Origin: Temnothorax longispinosus
Taxonomy: Eukaryota > Arthropoda > Insecta > Hymenoptera > Formicidae
Direction of reading: 5' to 3'
DNA length: 64,000 nucleotides
Assembly (NCBI RefSeq): GCF_030848805.1
Contig: NC_092361.1
Coordinates: forward strand, 1,302,001-1,366,000
Below, piece after piece: positions 12,537 through 22,754 of the stretch (within the stretch, counting starts at the first letter, position 1; each line of letters opens with the position of its first letter). Under the pieces are notes generated by a model. It made no database searches. It was not told the origin of the DNA and worked only from the letters and a program-made list of their open reading frames with translations. The position numbers were made by a program, and so were the translations under genes.

Positions 12537-12788
12537 CTGCGCTCTCCGAAGCGGGTACGTCGGGGCAGGCTTGATATTTGAAGAGAAGTCTGCTGTCATC
12601 TGTACAGGTGTCGACGTTGCTCGGCGGGTTCGAGCACGTGCCGTGGCCGCGGTTGTACGAAAAGGTCATGGGGCCGCGAAAAGGGCACGCGACGGGGGGT
12701 GCCTCCTCGCGGAACATGGAGTATAGCAGCGCATCCCCCGTAATATACGAGCAGAGAGACGCCAGAGAGTTCCTATTGTGGCAAAAAG
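12537..12788 (-). CDS. Internal coding exon 3 seen (DUF7043-like module)
   Basis: The exon is 252 nt: 2 + 83 codons + 1. Joined to the previous exon it reads T-FCHNRNSLASLCSYITGD, then an MFREEAPPVACPFRGPMTF segment, a GTCSNPPSNVDTCTDD segment and ends ACPDVPASESA. Six cysteines suggest disulphide bonding in an extracellular domain. CPF-x-GP-x-xF-x-Y followed by C-x-NPPS is the signature I associate with DUF7043. The acceptor is ttctcttgcag and the donor is GTAAGA. The ATG inside the frame at 12717 is an internal Met, not a start, because the frame continues upstream to a clean splice acceptor. A TA-flanked foldback MITE ends 57 bp beyond the donor, and a GC/AC dinucleotide tract lies about 53 bp before the acceptor. 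Family assignment is from memory of the motif, not from a search. Confidence 0.9.
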
Positions 12789-12840
12789 CTGCAAGAGAAA
12801 ATTAATTGAGATTAAATGCGCGTCCCGGCTGCGTTATCTC

Positions 12841-12874
12841 GCACGCGCGCGCGCGCGCACACACACCACACACA
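12841..12874. repeat. (GC)n(AC)n dinucleotide tract
   Basis: Alternating purine-pyrimidine sequence of GC then AC repeats, able in principle to form Z-DNA. It lies about 53 bp upstream (in gene direction) of the exon 3 acceptor. Confidence 0.9.
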
Positions 12875-15090
12875 CAATATATACTACATTAATAATAAAT
12901 CTTATATCCGGCCGGTGTTTCATATCAGCGACCCAAATTTTCCCGAAACGTATATTCGTTACACGGAAATGTGACATCGTGCATTAAACCGCGGCGTTGA
13001 GAGTGACAGAAGTAGGTATATGTTAAATAATTCAATGAAAAGACACAAAATTTATGTATTATAAATGAGAGATACGTTAAATATATTTAGCGCGTTTGTT
13101 TTAAACGTTATCGCAGGCACGGCGGTATAAAGTCATAATTTCTCCCGTGTCAGAAGACAAACCACTTGAGAATAATTGATGACGAAAATCCAATTATCTC
13201 TTACGATATCATTTTCTTCGATAGTTATACAAAGAGAATGTTATTTTCTGCGACAAAGGAATTATGCACCTAGATGACATATTCGGAGCTTATATTTTTA
13301 GCCGCATTCGCATTCGGCCAAGTCCATAGGAATTCTATAGACGGGATACACTGTTACGATCGACTCGAGAGATTACGATTAGGACTCCCGTGTAACATCG
13401 TGAAAACTTCAATTTTCTCGAACGCAATATTGCCGTTATCGGATTTCGCTGATGATAACGTATCACTCGTACAGCGTAAAGTAAATAAAAGCCCCTACAA
13501 GTCGTCCTATTTCCCATTACTTGCTTCACTTCGCCCACGGAAAAGTTTTCCGCGGCAACAAATCTCTCGCTACGGCGCGTATACGTATCATTTTTCGAGC
13601 GAGCCAACGATAATCGCAGTTACATCTCTTTTTACGGGGGGGACCATCCTCCGGGGAATCACGACGTTAATAAAAATTTTGCCGGGTAACGGAAAGTTCT
13701 TATATCGCCGGTGACGCGGAGAACGGGGAAGACGAGGAGGCGGAAGAGAGGAAGAAGCAGGTCGAGTTGGACGATGACGAATCTTTCCTGAGTAGCAAGT
13801 TCATACCCGCGGTGGAAGTTTAACCGAGGATATTTCCCTCCGATTTCTTTCCCCGCAGCCCCCGCCGCGCCGCGCCGGTAGGCAGGAAAGCGGCGGAAGC
13901 TTCCGCGAAAGACTTCGCTTCGCAAAGAGACTTAACTTTTCTGCACGCAGGTGTTACCCGCGGCCAGCGAAAAATCGAGCAAAAGACTTTTGTCTCCGGT
14001 CTACCTCTTTATTGGCGGCAGCCCCGAGTTTTCAGATCGCTTGAAGCTTCTCTTATAATTTTAATATTTTTCGACGGATTGTTCGAAATTGTTCAAAATT
14101 CACGTACGCCAACTTTAGTATTTTGGCAAAAATATTTAGATATTATATTTTATTTAGTAATATTTTATCACAGCGACAGATGTGTTGCTAAAATAAAATA
14201 TTCAGGTGTCGAATTAACGGTACGTCACGCGTGATATTTATTCAATTGTGCACGCCACACTTATTGAATGGAGAAAGTCCTGTATCTATCGACACGTACG
14301 GCGAAGATGGAGTCTCGCTCCTTGGCGCCGCATACGGGCGAAATTCGCGTTTCTTTAATAAAATATACGTCGTATGTGGAAATATTGCGTTCGCTTCGAC
14401 GTTTCATTCATCCGCGCTTTTGACGTTTCGCAACTGAGTTGCCTGGATTCGCGCCGCGCGCCGTGCCGGAAGGATAGGAGAGTAGCGGCGCGCGTTTCGT
14501 CTCCGTTCTCCCATTTTTCCCCGACGACAAACTGTGCTCAACGAAGGCAGTCTGCGAGCGACGGTGCCCGCGGCGTGACACTATGCAGATTAAAGCCCGA
14601 TAAAACGACGAGAGGAGAGAAGAAAAACGGGGGAGGGGGAGAGGGGGAGAGGGGACTTTGACAAATCGTCGAAAAATGCCGACGCGAGACGTAGGAGGCG
14701 GATCCAGCGCGGACGCTGTCGCGCTTTTTCCGCTCGTACATGTTGACCTACGCTTTTTTCTCCTCGCTAACCCCGAGCTGCGCGAGTAGTAGCCCGCGCT
14801 ATCCCTATCGCATCCGGTGGGCGAAACTTCGGGTTACTTCTTGGTGCTCGTATCGTCGCGCTCGATAATCGATAAAACTGCAAGGGGGATACATTTCTGA
14901 ATTGTTCAAAATTGTTGTACCGAAACTAGTCAACTACGTCGCAATCTCCGGAAAGTTCTATAATTATAACTCGCGAGACGTCGCGTAATTGCGGTTTCTC
15001 ATAAAAAATAACTGTTTTCGCACTGCGAGTTTTTCTCTCGTGCAATACAGATTGTCGAATTTTTCGCACATATCTTACATATAATGCAGT

Positions 15091-15574
15091 TTAATTTAAT
15101 TCTCTCGATTTAATAGATAAATCCAAAAACTAGGAACTTCAAAAAATGTTAATTAAAAAAGTAAATTACATTATTGTAAAACTTTTCCTAAGCATAATGT
15201 ATGAATCGTACATTAAGATGAAAGATTAGTTAGGATTGAGAATTATGCAGAAATGGGAACTGATTGTAGCTTGAAAGAGAAAAACGGTCACTATTGTTTT
15301 TTCAATTATTAGAATTAGATGGAGCGAGTTTTTCGTCATACACGTCACAAATGGTTTAACTAATTCTTTCGATTTAATAAATAAATCCAAAAACTTCAAA
15401 AAATGTTGAGTAAATCACATTATTGTAAAACTTTTCCCAAGTGTAATGTATGAATCGTAGATTAGGTTGAAGGATTAAGTTAGGTTTTGAGAATTGCGCA
15501 AAAGCGGGAACTGATTATCGCTCGAAAGAGAAAAACGGTTACCATTGTTTCTTCAATTAGCATTAGATGAAGCT
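15091..15574. repeat. Diverged tandem duplication, period about 264 bp
   Basis: Copy 1 (about 15091-15326) and copy 2 (about 15355-15574) share in order a TCGATTTAATA-AATAAATCC start, CATTATTGTAAAACTTTTCC, AATGTATGAATCGTA, GGGAACTGATT and GAAAGAGAAAAACGGT, with scattered substitutions and small indels. No open frame spans either copy. Likely a local duplication of non-coding DNA. Confidence 0.8.
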
Positions 15575-16192
15575 AAACAATTATTCTATTTTTAACTATT
15601 TAACATATATAGAAATCTGCAGGGAGACTTGCATTAGCGTCGGCAGTCGCTAACCGGAAAACTGGAACGCGCAGCGCACTTCAATCCGCGAACGTTGCAG
15701 AGTGTGAAATACGGCAGCGTTTCGTTAGGAATTATTATCATGTTTCGGCGAGTTCGCTTCTCGTTCGGATGAACACATTAACGAGGTAGATAGAAAACGA
15801 ATATTCATAGCGGTGAGGAAGAGGAGGGTTGTTCTCGATCGCCTTTATACAGTAAACGAGATTGGTACTCGCGGAACGGAATTAGCGAAACCGTTTTCGC
15901 AACGGCTTCTTCTAATGTCTCCGGCGTTCATCGCGCCCGTCGTTCCTCACAACGACACGGAAAATCGTTAAGTCTCCCGTCCAAGAATAATTTCAGACGC
16001 TACGACTCAACTCTCGGCATTCTCCCTTCCCTCCCCCACCCCGTCATCGCGTCAGCTTTTAATTATCGGCATTCTAATGAACGAACCGGCTCTTCGAGGG
16101 CCACCGGCGAATCGTTATCGACCCGGCGAAATAATGACGACACCGTGCCGCGCACGTGGCGCGTTTATTTTTAGGTACTTTTTCGTACTTAC

Positions 16193-16257
16193 TCTCTTTG
16201 TACTGCAGAACGTTGGAATGCTTCTCGTGAATGACGACGCAACGGTAGCATGATTTC
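16193..16257 (-). CDS. Internal coding exon 2 seen, completing the DUF7044-like module
   Basis: This 65-nt exon encodes KSCYRCVVIHEKHSNVLQYKE (split here as KSCYRCVVIH and EKHSNVLQYKE), with a CxxC pair. The acceptor is a pyrimidine-rich tract ending tttctgtttcag and the donor is GTAAGT after AAAGAGA. The phase matches on both sides: the previous exon gives CA, this one gives G, making Gln; it then ends with A, which joins CT of the next exon to make Thr. The open frame runs into intron sequence on both sides, so only the exon part is claimed. Short length and exact phase match make a chance open frame unlikely. The CYRC motif close to the end of the DUF7044 module fits the family as I remember it. 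Function unknown. Confidence 0.88.
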
Positions 16258-18176
16258 CTGAAACAGAAAAAGAACGAGGCGGTCTGCCTTAATTCATGTT
16301 TCATTTCACGTTGCCTCGATAAGAGAGAACGTTATCTTATTTGATTCCGTTCTCGTGTTGAAATCAGACATGTAAAATGGAACGATTTGAATAATACATT
16401 TTTAATTGTCAAAAATGTAAGCGAAAATTGCAACCAACCAACAATACTGCTCCATAGAATGGAAGAAATAGTCGTTACTTATAGAACTAGAAGCATCTGA
16501 TTTTCGTAATTGCTAATCAATAATCAACGCGATTTTTATAATTGTTTACGTCAACGGTCAACATTATTACAGTTTCGTTGTATTTTAATTGTGTATAATT
16601 TTGTTACATTAAAAGGATGCGGTGACGTTCAATTTTCGCTATATCGTGTCTCACGGCGCGTTTCTTTTGCAACTTTTTTCATATCGTTTGACGGTATATC
16701 GATCGGACACCTTGCACAGGCAAGTCTGATAGTGATCTTCGCAAAAAACTTGGAGAGCCGGCTCGTGTGACACGAGCATTACACGGCGAAACAGAAGCTC
16801 GGCTTCCGCCGAGGCTTCATTAGACTCATTACGTCTCTGGGCCGCGTCTTTTCTTCGCGTTTTCGAGAGAAGAGATTGCATTCAGCTATCGTAAAAAAAT
16901 CGTGTACTGTTGTCAGCGATACGGACCGCGTGGCACCATTTTTATCTTTTGATAACCAGTTTACTTAAAGAAGCATTATTTAATTTTAAATGAAAGATTC
17001 AAGGTGTGACATGGTGACAGGTTTATCTTCTTATACACAGAAAAAAAAGAAGTGTCAAATCAACACTGATATACTTGTACGCAAGAATATATAATCTTAT
17101 AAGAATTTTAACTTTTTATTTTAACCAAGTTGGCTCACAGTTTTTCAATGTTCATATCGAAAAGACGTTATTTATTGCCAGTCACGGTCGATTTAAAGAA
17201 ATTACTTGATTGTTATTCTATACTGGCGAAAGAAATTTATTATTCTTTTTATTTTAATTCATTTTTCTTGGTCGAACTATATAAAACTTCGTTTAATACT
17301 ATAGGTATAAATATGATATAAATGACTTTATTTAAGCACATTTTCTTCATTTAACGCAATATCATCTCATTTCAAGATATATTATACATTCTTGCGTATA
17401 TCGGTGTTGATTTGACACTTCTTTTTTTCTGTGTATTATCTAAAGTATCGAATTTCTTCGAACTAAAACAAGTCTCTCAAGGTATATAGCTGCACGTTTT
17501 TAAAACGATATCGCCAATTTTACAGAATTGAATAAACCGCTACTCGTGATAAAAAAAAATAGGGATCCAGGTTATTCGGTCGACTGATTTCGCCATATTA
17601 GCTTCAGCAGCTAAAGCTTTGATCGGTTGGATACACGAACTGTATATGTTATCTGAATCCTATATAGAAATAGCTCGGTAGAAATTTTCAGAGTAGAAAT
17701 TGTCTCGCTACAATTGCTTGCGATACACAAAGAGATTAAAATAAACACGTTACGAGTAAATAAATAATATCGATAGCTTTTTTATTTTGTTTCGATACTG
17801 GAAGAAACCGATATTGGATTAGTTCAAAAGTTATTAATCCTTTATTGCTTTTGATTATTTATTACGGTGTAATTCGAGAATGAAAATAACAACCTATAAA
17901 TTTTTATATCCAAAGACAAAAAATACTTTCAATTGTTAACAATAAAGATCCAGATAATCTAATTTAATCTTTCTTTTTTCGATAGAAAAGCGTGCTTTAT
18001 TCTATTATTTGTTATCTAAAGATAAGTCGATATACAATAGAAGATCACAATAAAATATTCTGTTTTCAAAATAATCCTATATAAAGTTTTCAAAAGCATT
18101 TACAATCTTGTTTCAAGTACTTTACAACAGATATATAATTTCGTGAAATAGGTAAAAAATGAATCGGATTACTTAC
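16258..18176 (-). other. Intron between exons 1 and 2 seen
   Basis: About 1.9 kb with GTAAGT donor and tttcag acceptor. It is AT-rich and carries a 398-bp TA-flanked foldback element (17036-17433). Nothing else identified. Confidence 0.75.
17036..17433. mobile_element. 398-bp TA-flanked foldback element
   Basis: The left end CACAGAAAAAAAAGAAGTGT and the right end are inverted copies over roughly 50 bp, sharing GTGTCAAATCAACAC, GATATAC and CGCAAGAAT. TA dinucleotides lie outside both ends (17034-17035, 17434-17435). The 63-codon frame inside (17130-17321) resembles no transposase. Probably a Tc1/mariner-derived MITE. Confidence 0.82.
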
Positions 18177-18315
18177 TGATCTACCAGGAGAAACTTGTCA
18201 CCTTCGTTGTGAAGACACCTGCCCTTGGTGGATAATTCGTTCTTGGATATTAATATTGATTGCCTCACGCCACTTTGAAACCACGTGCCTTCCCACTTCG
18301 CTGGAAACAAGCATT
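18177..18315 (-). CDS. Internal coding exon 1 seen of a DUF7044/7043/7042-type insect protein (DUF7044 start)
   Basis: This 139-nt exon encodes about 47 residues beginning (E)CLFPAKWEGTWFQSG and ending FLLVDQ. The C-x-FP-xx-W-x-G-x-WFQ-x-G pattern followed by KGRC is what I recall as the start of the DUF7044 module in uncharacterised insect secreted proteins. The acceptor reads gccgtttcag and the donor GTAAGT on the minus strand. The first codon is split (one base comes from the previous exon) and the last codon is split after two bases, and the 139 nt fit exactly: 2 + 45 codons + 2. In this family a signal peptide normally lies just upstream; it is not in this exon, so an earlier exon must supply it. 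I could not find that exon. A foldback element starts 115 bp upstream of the acceptor. The exon call is strong; the biochemical role is unknown. Confidence 0.88.
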
Positions 18316-18429
18316 CTGAAACGGCAAAAGGTAGATCAAGGTTTATAAATTGTTTCACGTCGCGTTTAATATGCTGTATAATGTGCGCGCGTTACATTTT
18401 TCATCATCATCATCATTATTTAGGGTCGT

Positions 18430-18586
18430 GGCACACAAAAAACTTAAGCAGTAAAACTTAAGCAGTAAGCGAATCAGCCAATCACAGTCAAGAACTTGAG
18501 GCATAACGTAAGCGGTATAGCAAATCCAAACTGTTGGTTTTCTTACTGCTAACGTTTTACTGTTTAAGTTTTTCTATTTATGTGCC
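18430..18586. mobile_element. Foldback MITE with GGCACA termini, near exon 1
   Basis: The left arm GGCACACAAA-AACTTAAGC and the right arm (reverse complement GGCACATAAATAGAAAAACT) are inverted, with repeated CTTAAGCAGTAA units. The left arm then reads GCCAATCACAGTCAAG, matching the centre of the 12295 element. Target duplication is unclear; TTA occurs a few bases outside each end, which would fit a 3-bp TWA site, but the true ends are uncertain. It lies 115 bp upstream of the exon 1 acceptor. Confidence 0.7.
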
Positions 18587-19381
18587 AAGGCATTATTTCG
18601 TGAAAATCTACGTTGAATCTCAAACGCGAATTTAAAAATTTAATTATTGAAAGTGGTTTCAATTTTTGACGAAAAATCTACAAGTGATAAAATCATGCGC
18701 GATAAAATCAACAGGTATTCGCGCAATATGATAATCGTCACATTTTCAAAATTCTTACTTAATATCTCTATTTTTGGCGAGATGTATCTGATCGTCGTGC
18801 TATACGCCATACGAGAAGAAACGAAGAGATGTAATATGTCCAATGAAGTAATTCAGGACAAATCGAATCCGAGGCCGAAGATAAGAAGGAAAAGGAGTAG
18901 AAATATCAAATAAGAGAGAAAGAGAGAGAAGAGAAATTCAGGGGTAGATGAGTGGAGAGAAAGTTGAGAGAAAGAAAGAGAGATCGGGGAGACACACAGC
19001 GTCGGTAGCGAGATGGGAATTCCTGGGGCGGGATAATCCCGAGGGCGAGGCGAATTTCCGGAAACTACTGCTAGTATGGAAGGGATACATCCAGCCGAGT
19101 TATCGACGATAATCGAAATCCGGAGGAGTCCCTCGTGCCTCGTTCGTTCTCCCGTGCGTAGGTCCACCTATATACTGAAAACGAACGGAGAAACGGGGTA
19201 CTCGCTATGGCGAGGCGTATTTTTGAGCTCGACGAGGCAGAATAGGAATCCATTTTCGAGGAACGAGCGATACAAGATGATGTCTGGACGAAACATGAGG
19301 TGAAAATTACGAAATAGGAATGACGGATGTATCCTTGCTTTCCTTCACGTACGATACTTATCGCTTTCTTATAATTCTATA

Positions 19382-19592
19382 CACTGACAATGAGAAACAA
19401 AAGTTGTTAACTTGACTAAATATTTTCAACTGGTTATTATTTTTTTAATTGAAATATTTATATATTTTAATTAAATACGGCATATTAAATCTAACATGAC
19501 GTAAATTGACCCAATAACTTGAATATTTCAATAAAAAAAAATTATAATCAGTTGAAAATATTTAGTCAAGTTCACAACTTTTTTCTCAGCAT
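19382..19592. mobile_element. Foldback MITE, probable TA insertion
   Basis: Inverted arms share TGAGAAA, AAGTTGT, AACTTGACTAAATATTTTCA and a following T-rich stretch with ATTGAAATATT. The interior is short. TA flanks plausible ends at 19380-19381 and 19593-19594, but the outermost bases of the arms are imperfect, so the boundaries are approximate. Confidence 0.7.
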
Positions 19593-21662
19593 TATTTTTT
19601 CGAATGATAAACTTGATATAATCAGTGCTTTATATCAGTAATTTGTGTGTGTAATTACACATGCGCGCATGAATGGTTATACATATTATATGTGTAACAA
19701 TTATATTATTAGGCATATTATATCATTACATATATTATACATGTATGTAATATGTTGAACGAGTCATATCTCATGAATTGTGTACGAACTTAAACGGTAA
19801 TCTAATCGAATAATTATGATTTCACATTTCACAAGGAAATTACTACATACAATCTCCGTTAATCTAGTAGCAATCGTTTCTTGGAATATCGCGTAATGTC
19901 TTCATCTCACCTCGATTCGAATTACCATTCTATGTATGTCCGATGTAATTTACATCAGATATTAATTTAATAGCTTAACTTTATTATACATAGAACCGCA
20001 CCGATTCGCTTGCAGAGGTATTCTTCGTTAATATGCTATCAGATGTAACTGCCTAAAACTCCCTTTATATGTATAAGGCAGCACTAACCAAATCGCTAAA
20101 ACTAATAGGCTCATAATTTTGATTTACGCAGTAATTAGCGCCATAAATTCTGCCCGCAATTTACATGTATTTACTAATAACTTTTATACAAAGGTACACT
20201 GTACATTTTCACGTAATATAATTTTCAAGTAAAAGTGTGGAAAGAAGAGTAAATGTCGCATGAAGACGTATCGAATAACCGTGACATCGTTTAATGCACT
20301 TAATTAGGTAACGGCGAGCGTAATTGAGAGGCGGACGCGAAACTTGGCGCACGGCGCGGCGTGAAAGTAATTCAACACAGAGAAATATTTTCGCAAGGAT
20401 TCGCGCGACGGTAACAAAAGGAAATTTCAGCAGGAGTCCCTGTAACGGGACAAGACTGTTATCGTTTCCCCAAAGTTGACTCACGGTGTTGATTCGTCTA
20501 ATTGGAGAGAGGTTTTTTTTAGCTCTTTAAGGGGGAGAGACTGTTAAATGTTGATTGAATGGTTTACCGACCGTGGGGTAAATAGCCGGCCCATCAAGAA
20601 CGAAGCTCTGCCCGGCTAACGCAAATTTTGACTAGCTATTTGTAATAACAAGGCGCGAACAAATTCCCCGCGCTGAATGTTGAGATTGCCCTTTTAAAGT
20701 ATCCTCCCTTTCTCGTTTCCGCGCGCGCACGAATGGTCGTTGGACACGTTAAGTCTTCGAGGTTTTATTATAGTTTGCACAAACATAACGCTCCTCTTCT
20801 TTATTCTGTACAAAGGAAACAGAGAGAGAGACCGCGTTTCTTAATAAGTTTAAAAACGCTTTTATATAAAAATAAACGAGAAAGTCAAGGCGCGCGCGAA
20901 GATCCACCGCGTGTTTCGTTGCTCTTGCTGCATGAAAATTGTCCAGAAATCCTGCCGTCTCGCATTCGAATCCATTCACTCTCTTCCAAAATATGATTCC
21001 TCGCGAGAATTGACTCTCTAATTTTTGCAAACTACATTTAACAATTTGTCAATTTTTATCTCTGGATCTCGTGTTTACAACACATAAATATAGAGTATTC
21101 GCAAAAAATAAGAGGAAAGAGAAATGTATTTTATTAAAACAACAGCGTTTTACGAAGGCAAAACATTGATATCCGTAAAACATTTTACGTTATGTATTTT
21201 ACAACAAACGAACATACGGGATTAACCTGGCACCATCGCCCGCTGTTTATTTTGCATCATTCATAGCAAACAGAAGTAATTTGAGGGTCAAAGGAGAGAT
21301 TGATTATATGCGATGAAAAAATCATCGAACACTCAAGAACGACGGGTACAGGTGCGTTTAGCGAAATGGAGATCGATACGACGCGCGCGGGGGGGCCCCC
21401 AGAATTCGTCAGCTGCCCTCTTTCGCATTCATCTCCCTCGCCAATCGCCGTTTTAACGTCGGCGGCGGCCACCCCAAGCATTTATTTATTTGCACGCGGT
21501 TCGTATGCCGCACGTTGCCTCGTTTCCCCGGGCGCGACGAGCGGAAGGGTGAGAGAAAGGGGGAAAGGGGGAAAGAAATGAGAGAGAAGGACTCCCCGAA
21601 GGTCGAGGAACGCGACGCCATGTACCCGCGAGGGGTGAGATTCCCGCGAGTCGCGCTAGGGC

Positions 21663-21704
21663 TATAAAATCCACAGGCGAGACTCGAAATCCGTAATCAC
21701 AGTT
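21663..21704 (+). promoter_or_regulatory. Possible TATA promoter with GA-rich upstream tract
   Basis: TATAAAAT (21663-21670) is preceded by a GAGAGAAAGGG-type GA-rich tract (about 21550-21590) and followed by TCACAGTT (21697-21704), an initiator-like sequence at slightly long spacing. A 12-codon frame starting ATGATGGAG follows at 21722 and stops. No longer gene is apparent downstream on this strand, so the call is tentative. Confidence 0.25.
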
Positions 21705-21999
21705 CGCACCAGCCGCCCACTATGATGGAGCACCATCGCGAGAGAGGAAGAGGAGAATGAAGGGAAACCGCGGGAAAAGAGCTGGGGAAAAAAGCAGCGG
21801 ATATAACTCGAGCTTGCTGTTCAGATTTCGAATGTTACGTGAATTTCATAGAAACTTTTCTTTTGAATATTATTCTTACAACTTCAATTCTAATTAACCA
21901 TAATCTATTTGGCGAACAAACGACAAATAATATTCGCCGTTCTAATTTTTCACGTTATAATTATTATTTAAATTAATTTATATTTCTAAGAATTTGATG

Positions 22000-22025
22000 C
22001 TGAAGAAGGCTAAGTAAAGCCGAAA
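22000..22025 (+). repeat. Second CTGAAGA-hairpin-GAAA motif
   Basis: CTGAAGA (22000-22006), one extra A, stem GGCT/AGCC with a six-base loop, then GAAA. The order and the single extra base before the stem match the motif in the 7509-7741 element, although the stem sequence differs. It is probably part of a degraded repeat; its ends were not found. Confidence 0.55.
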
Positions 22026-22718
22026 TGTACACAGTGATTTTCTCTTATCAATTCTTTATATTTATGTGTTGATTATCATATTAGTTTATAACATTCTTTT
22101 ATTTAGCTTGTATTGTTGGCCTACTTATCACATTACTCTTTGCAATACATAAAACGAGCCTAACAATCTAACAATTACGTGAATTTCTTCGATTAGCCTT
22201 TTTATTATTAAACTATTTTTAAATCGTTTTACCCGCTGTTTGCAATAATAATCAATTTTTAAAAATCAAAACGTCTCTATAACTCACGTCTGTATATCGC
22301 CAATCAATTAATCTCATCGCTTAAAAGCGGTTTTGATTTTCCGGCCAAAATCTTTGGCTTTGAACGTTACGGGTTTTAAAGAGCAATTAAAAGTGGTGGT
22401 GACGCGCTAACAAAGCTTCTTCCGATCGCGAGGGCGGATAAATCGAGACACGCGAGCGCGAGCTCTCGGTCAATCTAGCACAACAAAAGATTTTCCATGC
22501 CGGAGAATGGCGGTGGAATGGAGAAAGGGGCGAGAGCGGGAGCTTTTCGACCACACCGGCGAAATGGAATGCCCTGAAATTTTATATTTATGCTTCATGC
22601 CCGGGTTACATGTATCCGCCGGTTTCGGTAGGGAAAACTCCGACCGAGTGGACAAAATCGATATCGGCGTCGATATACGCGTGTCGATCTAGCCCGGGAT
22701 CGGTAAATTGAAATCCAT

Positions 22719-22754
22719 AACCGCGATATGTGTACCTCTACACATATCTCGGTT
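22719..22754. repeat. 16-bp hairpin with 4-nt loop
   Basis: The arms AACCGCGATATGTGTA and TACACATATCTCGGTT pair over 16 positions with one mismatch, enclosing CCTC. The stem does not extend, so it is shorter than an animal microRNA precursor. Confidence 0.75.

Larger units (their letters stand above)
12789..16192 (-). other. Intron between exons 2 and 3
   Basis: About 3.4 kb with GTAAGT donor and ttgcag acceptor. It includes a GC/AC dinucleotide tract (12841-12874), GC-rich blocks at about 13.7-14.0 and 14.4-14.9 kb, and a diverged tandem duplication (15091-15326 and 15355-15574). The 146-codon plus-strand frame at 13274-13714 has no recognisable domain and I do not call it a gene. Confidence 0.75.

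Noticed and set aside
13274..13714. 146-codon plus-strand open frame inside an intron
   Set aside because: No family motif, no plausible promoter or poly(A) context, and no repeated or conserved pattern visible.
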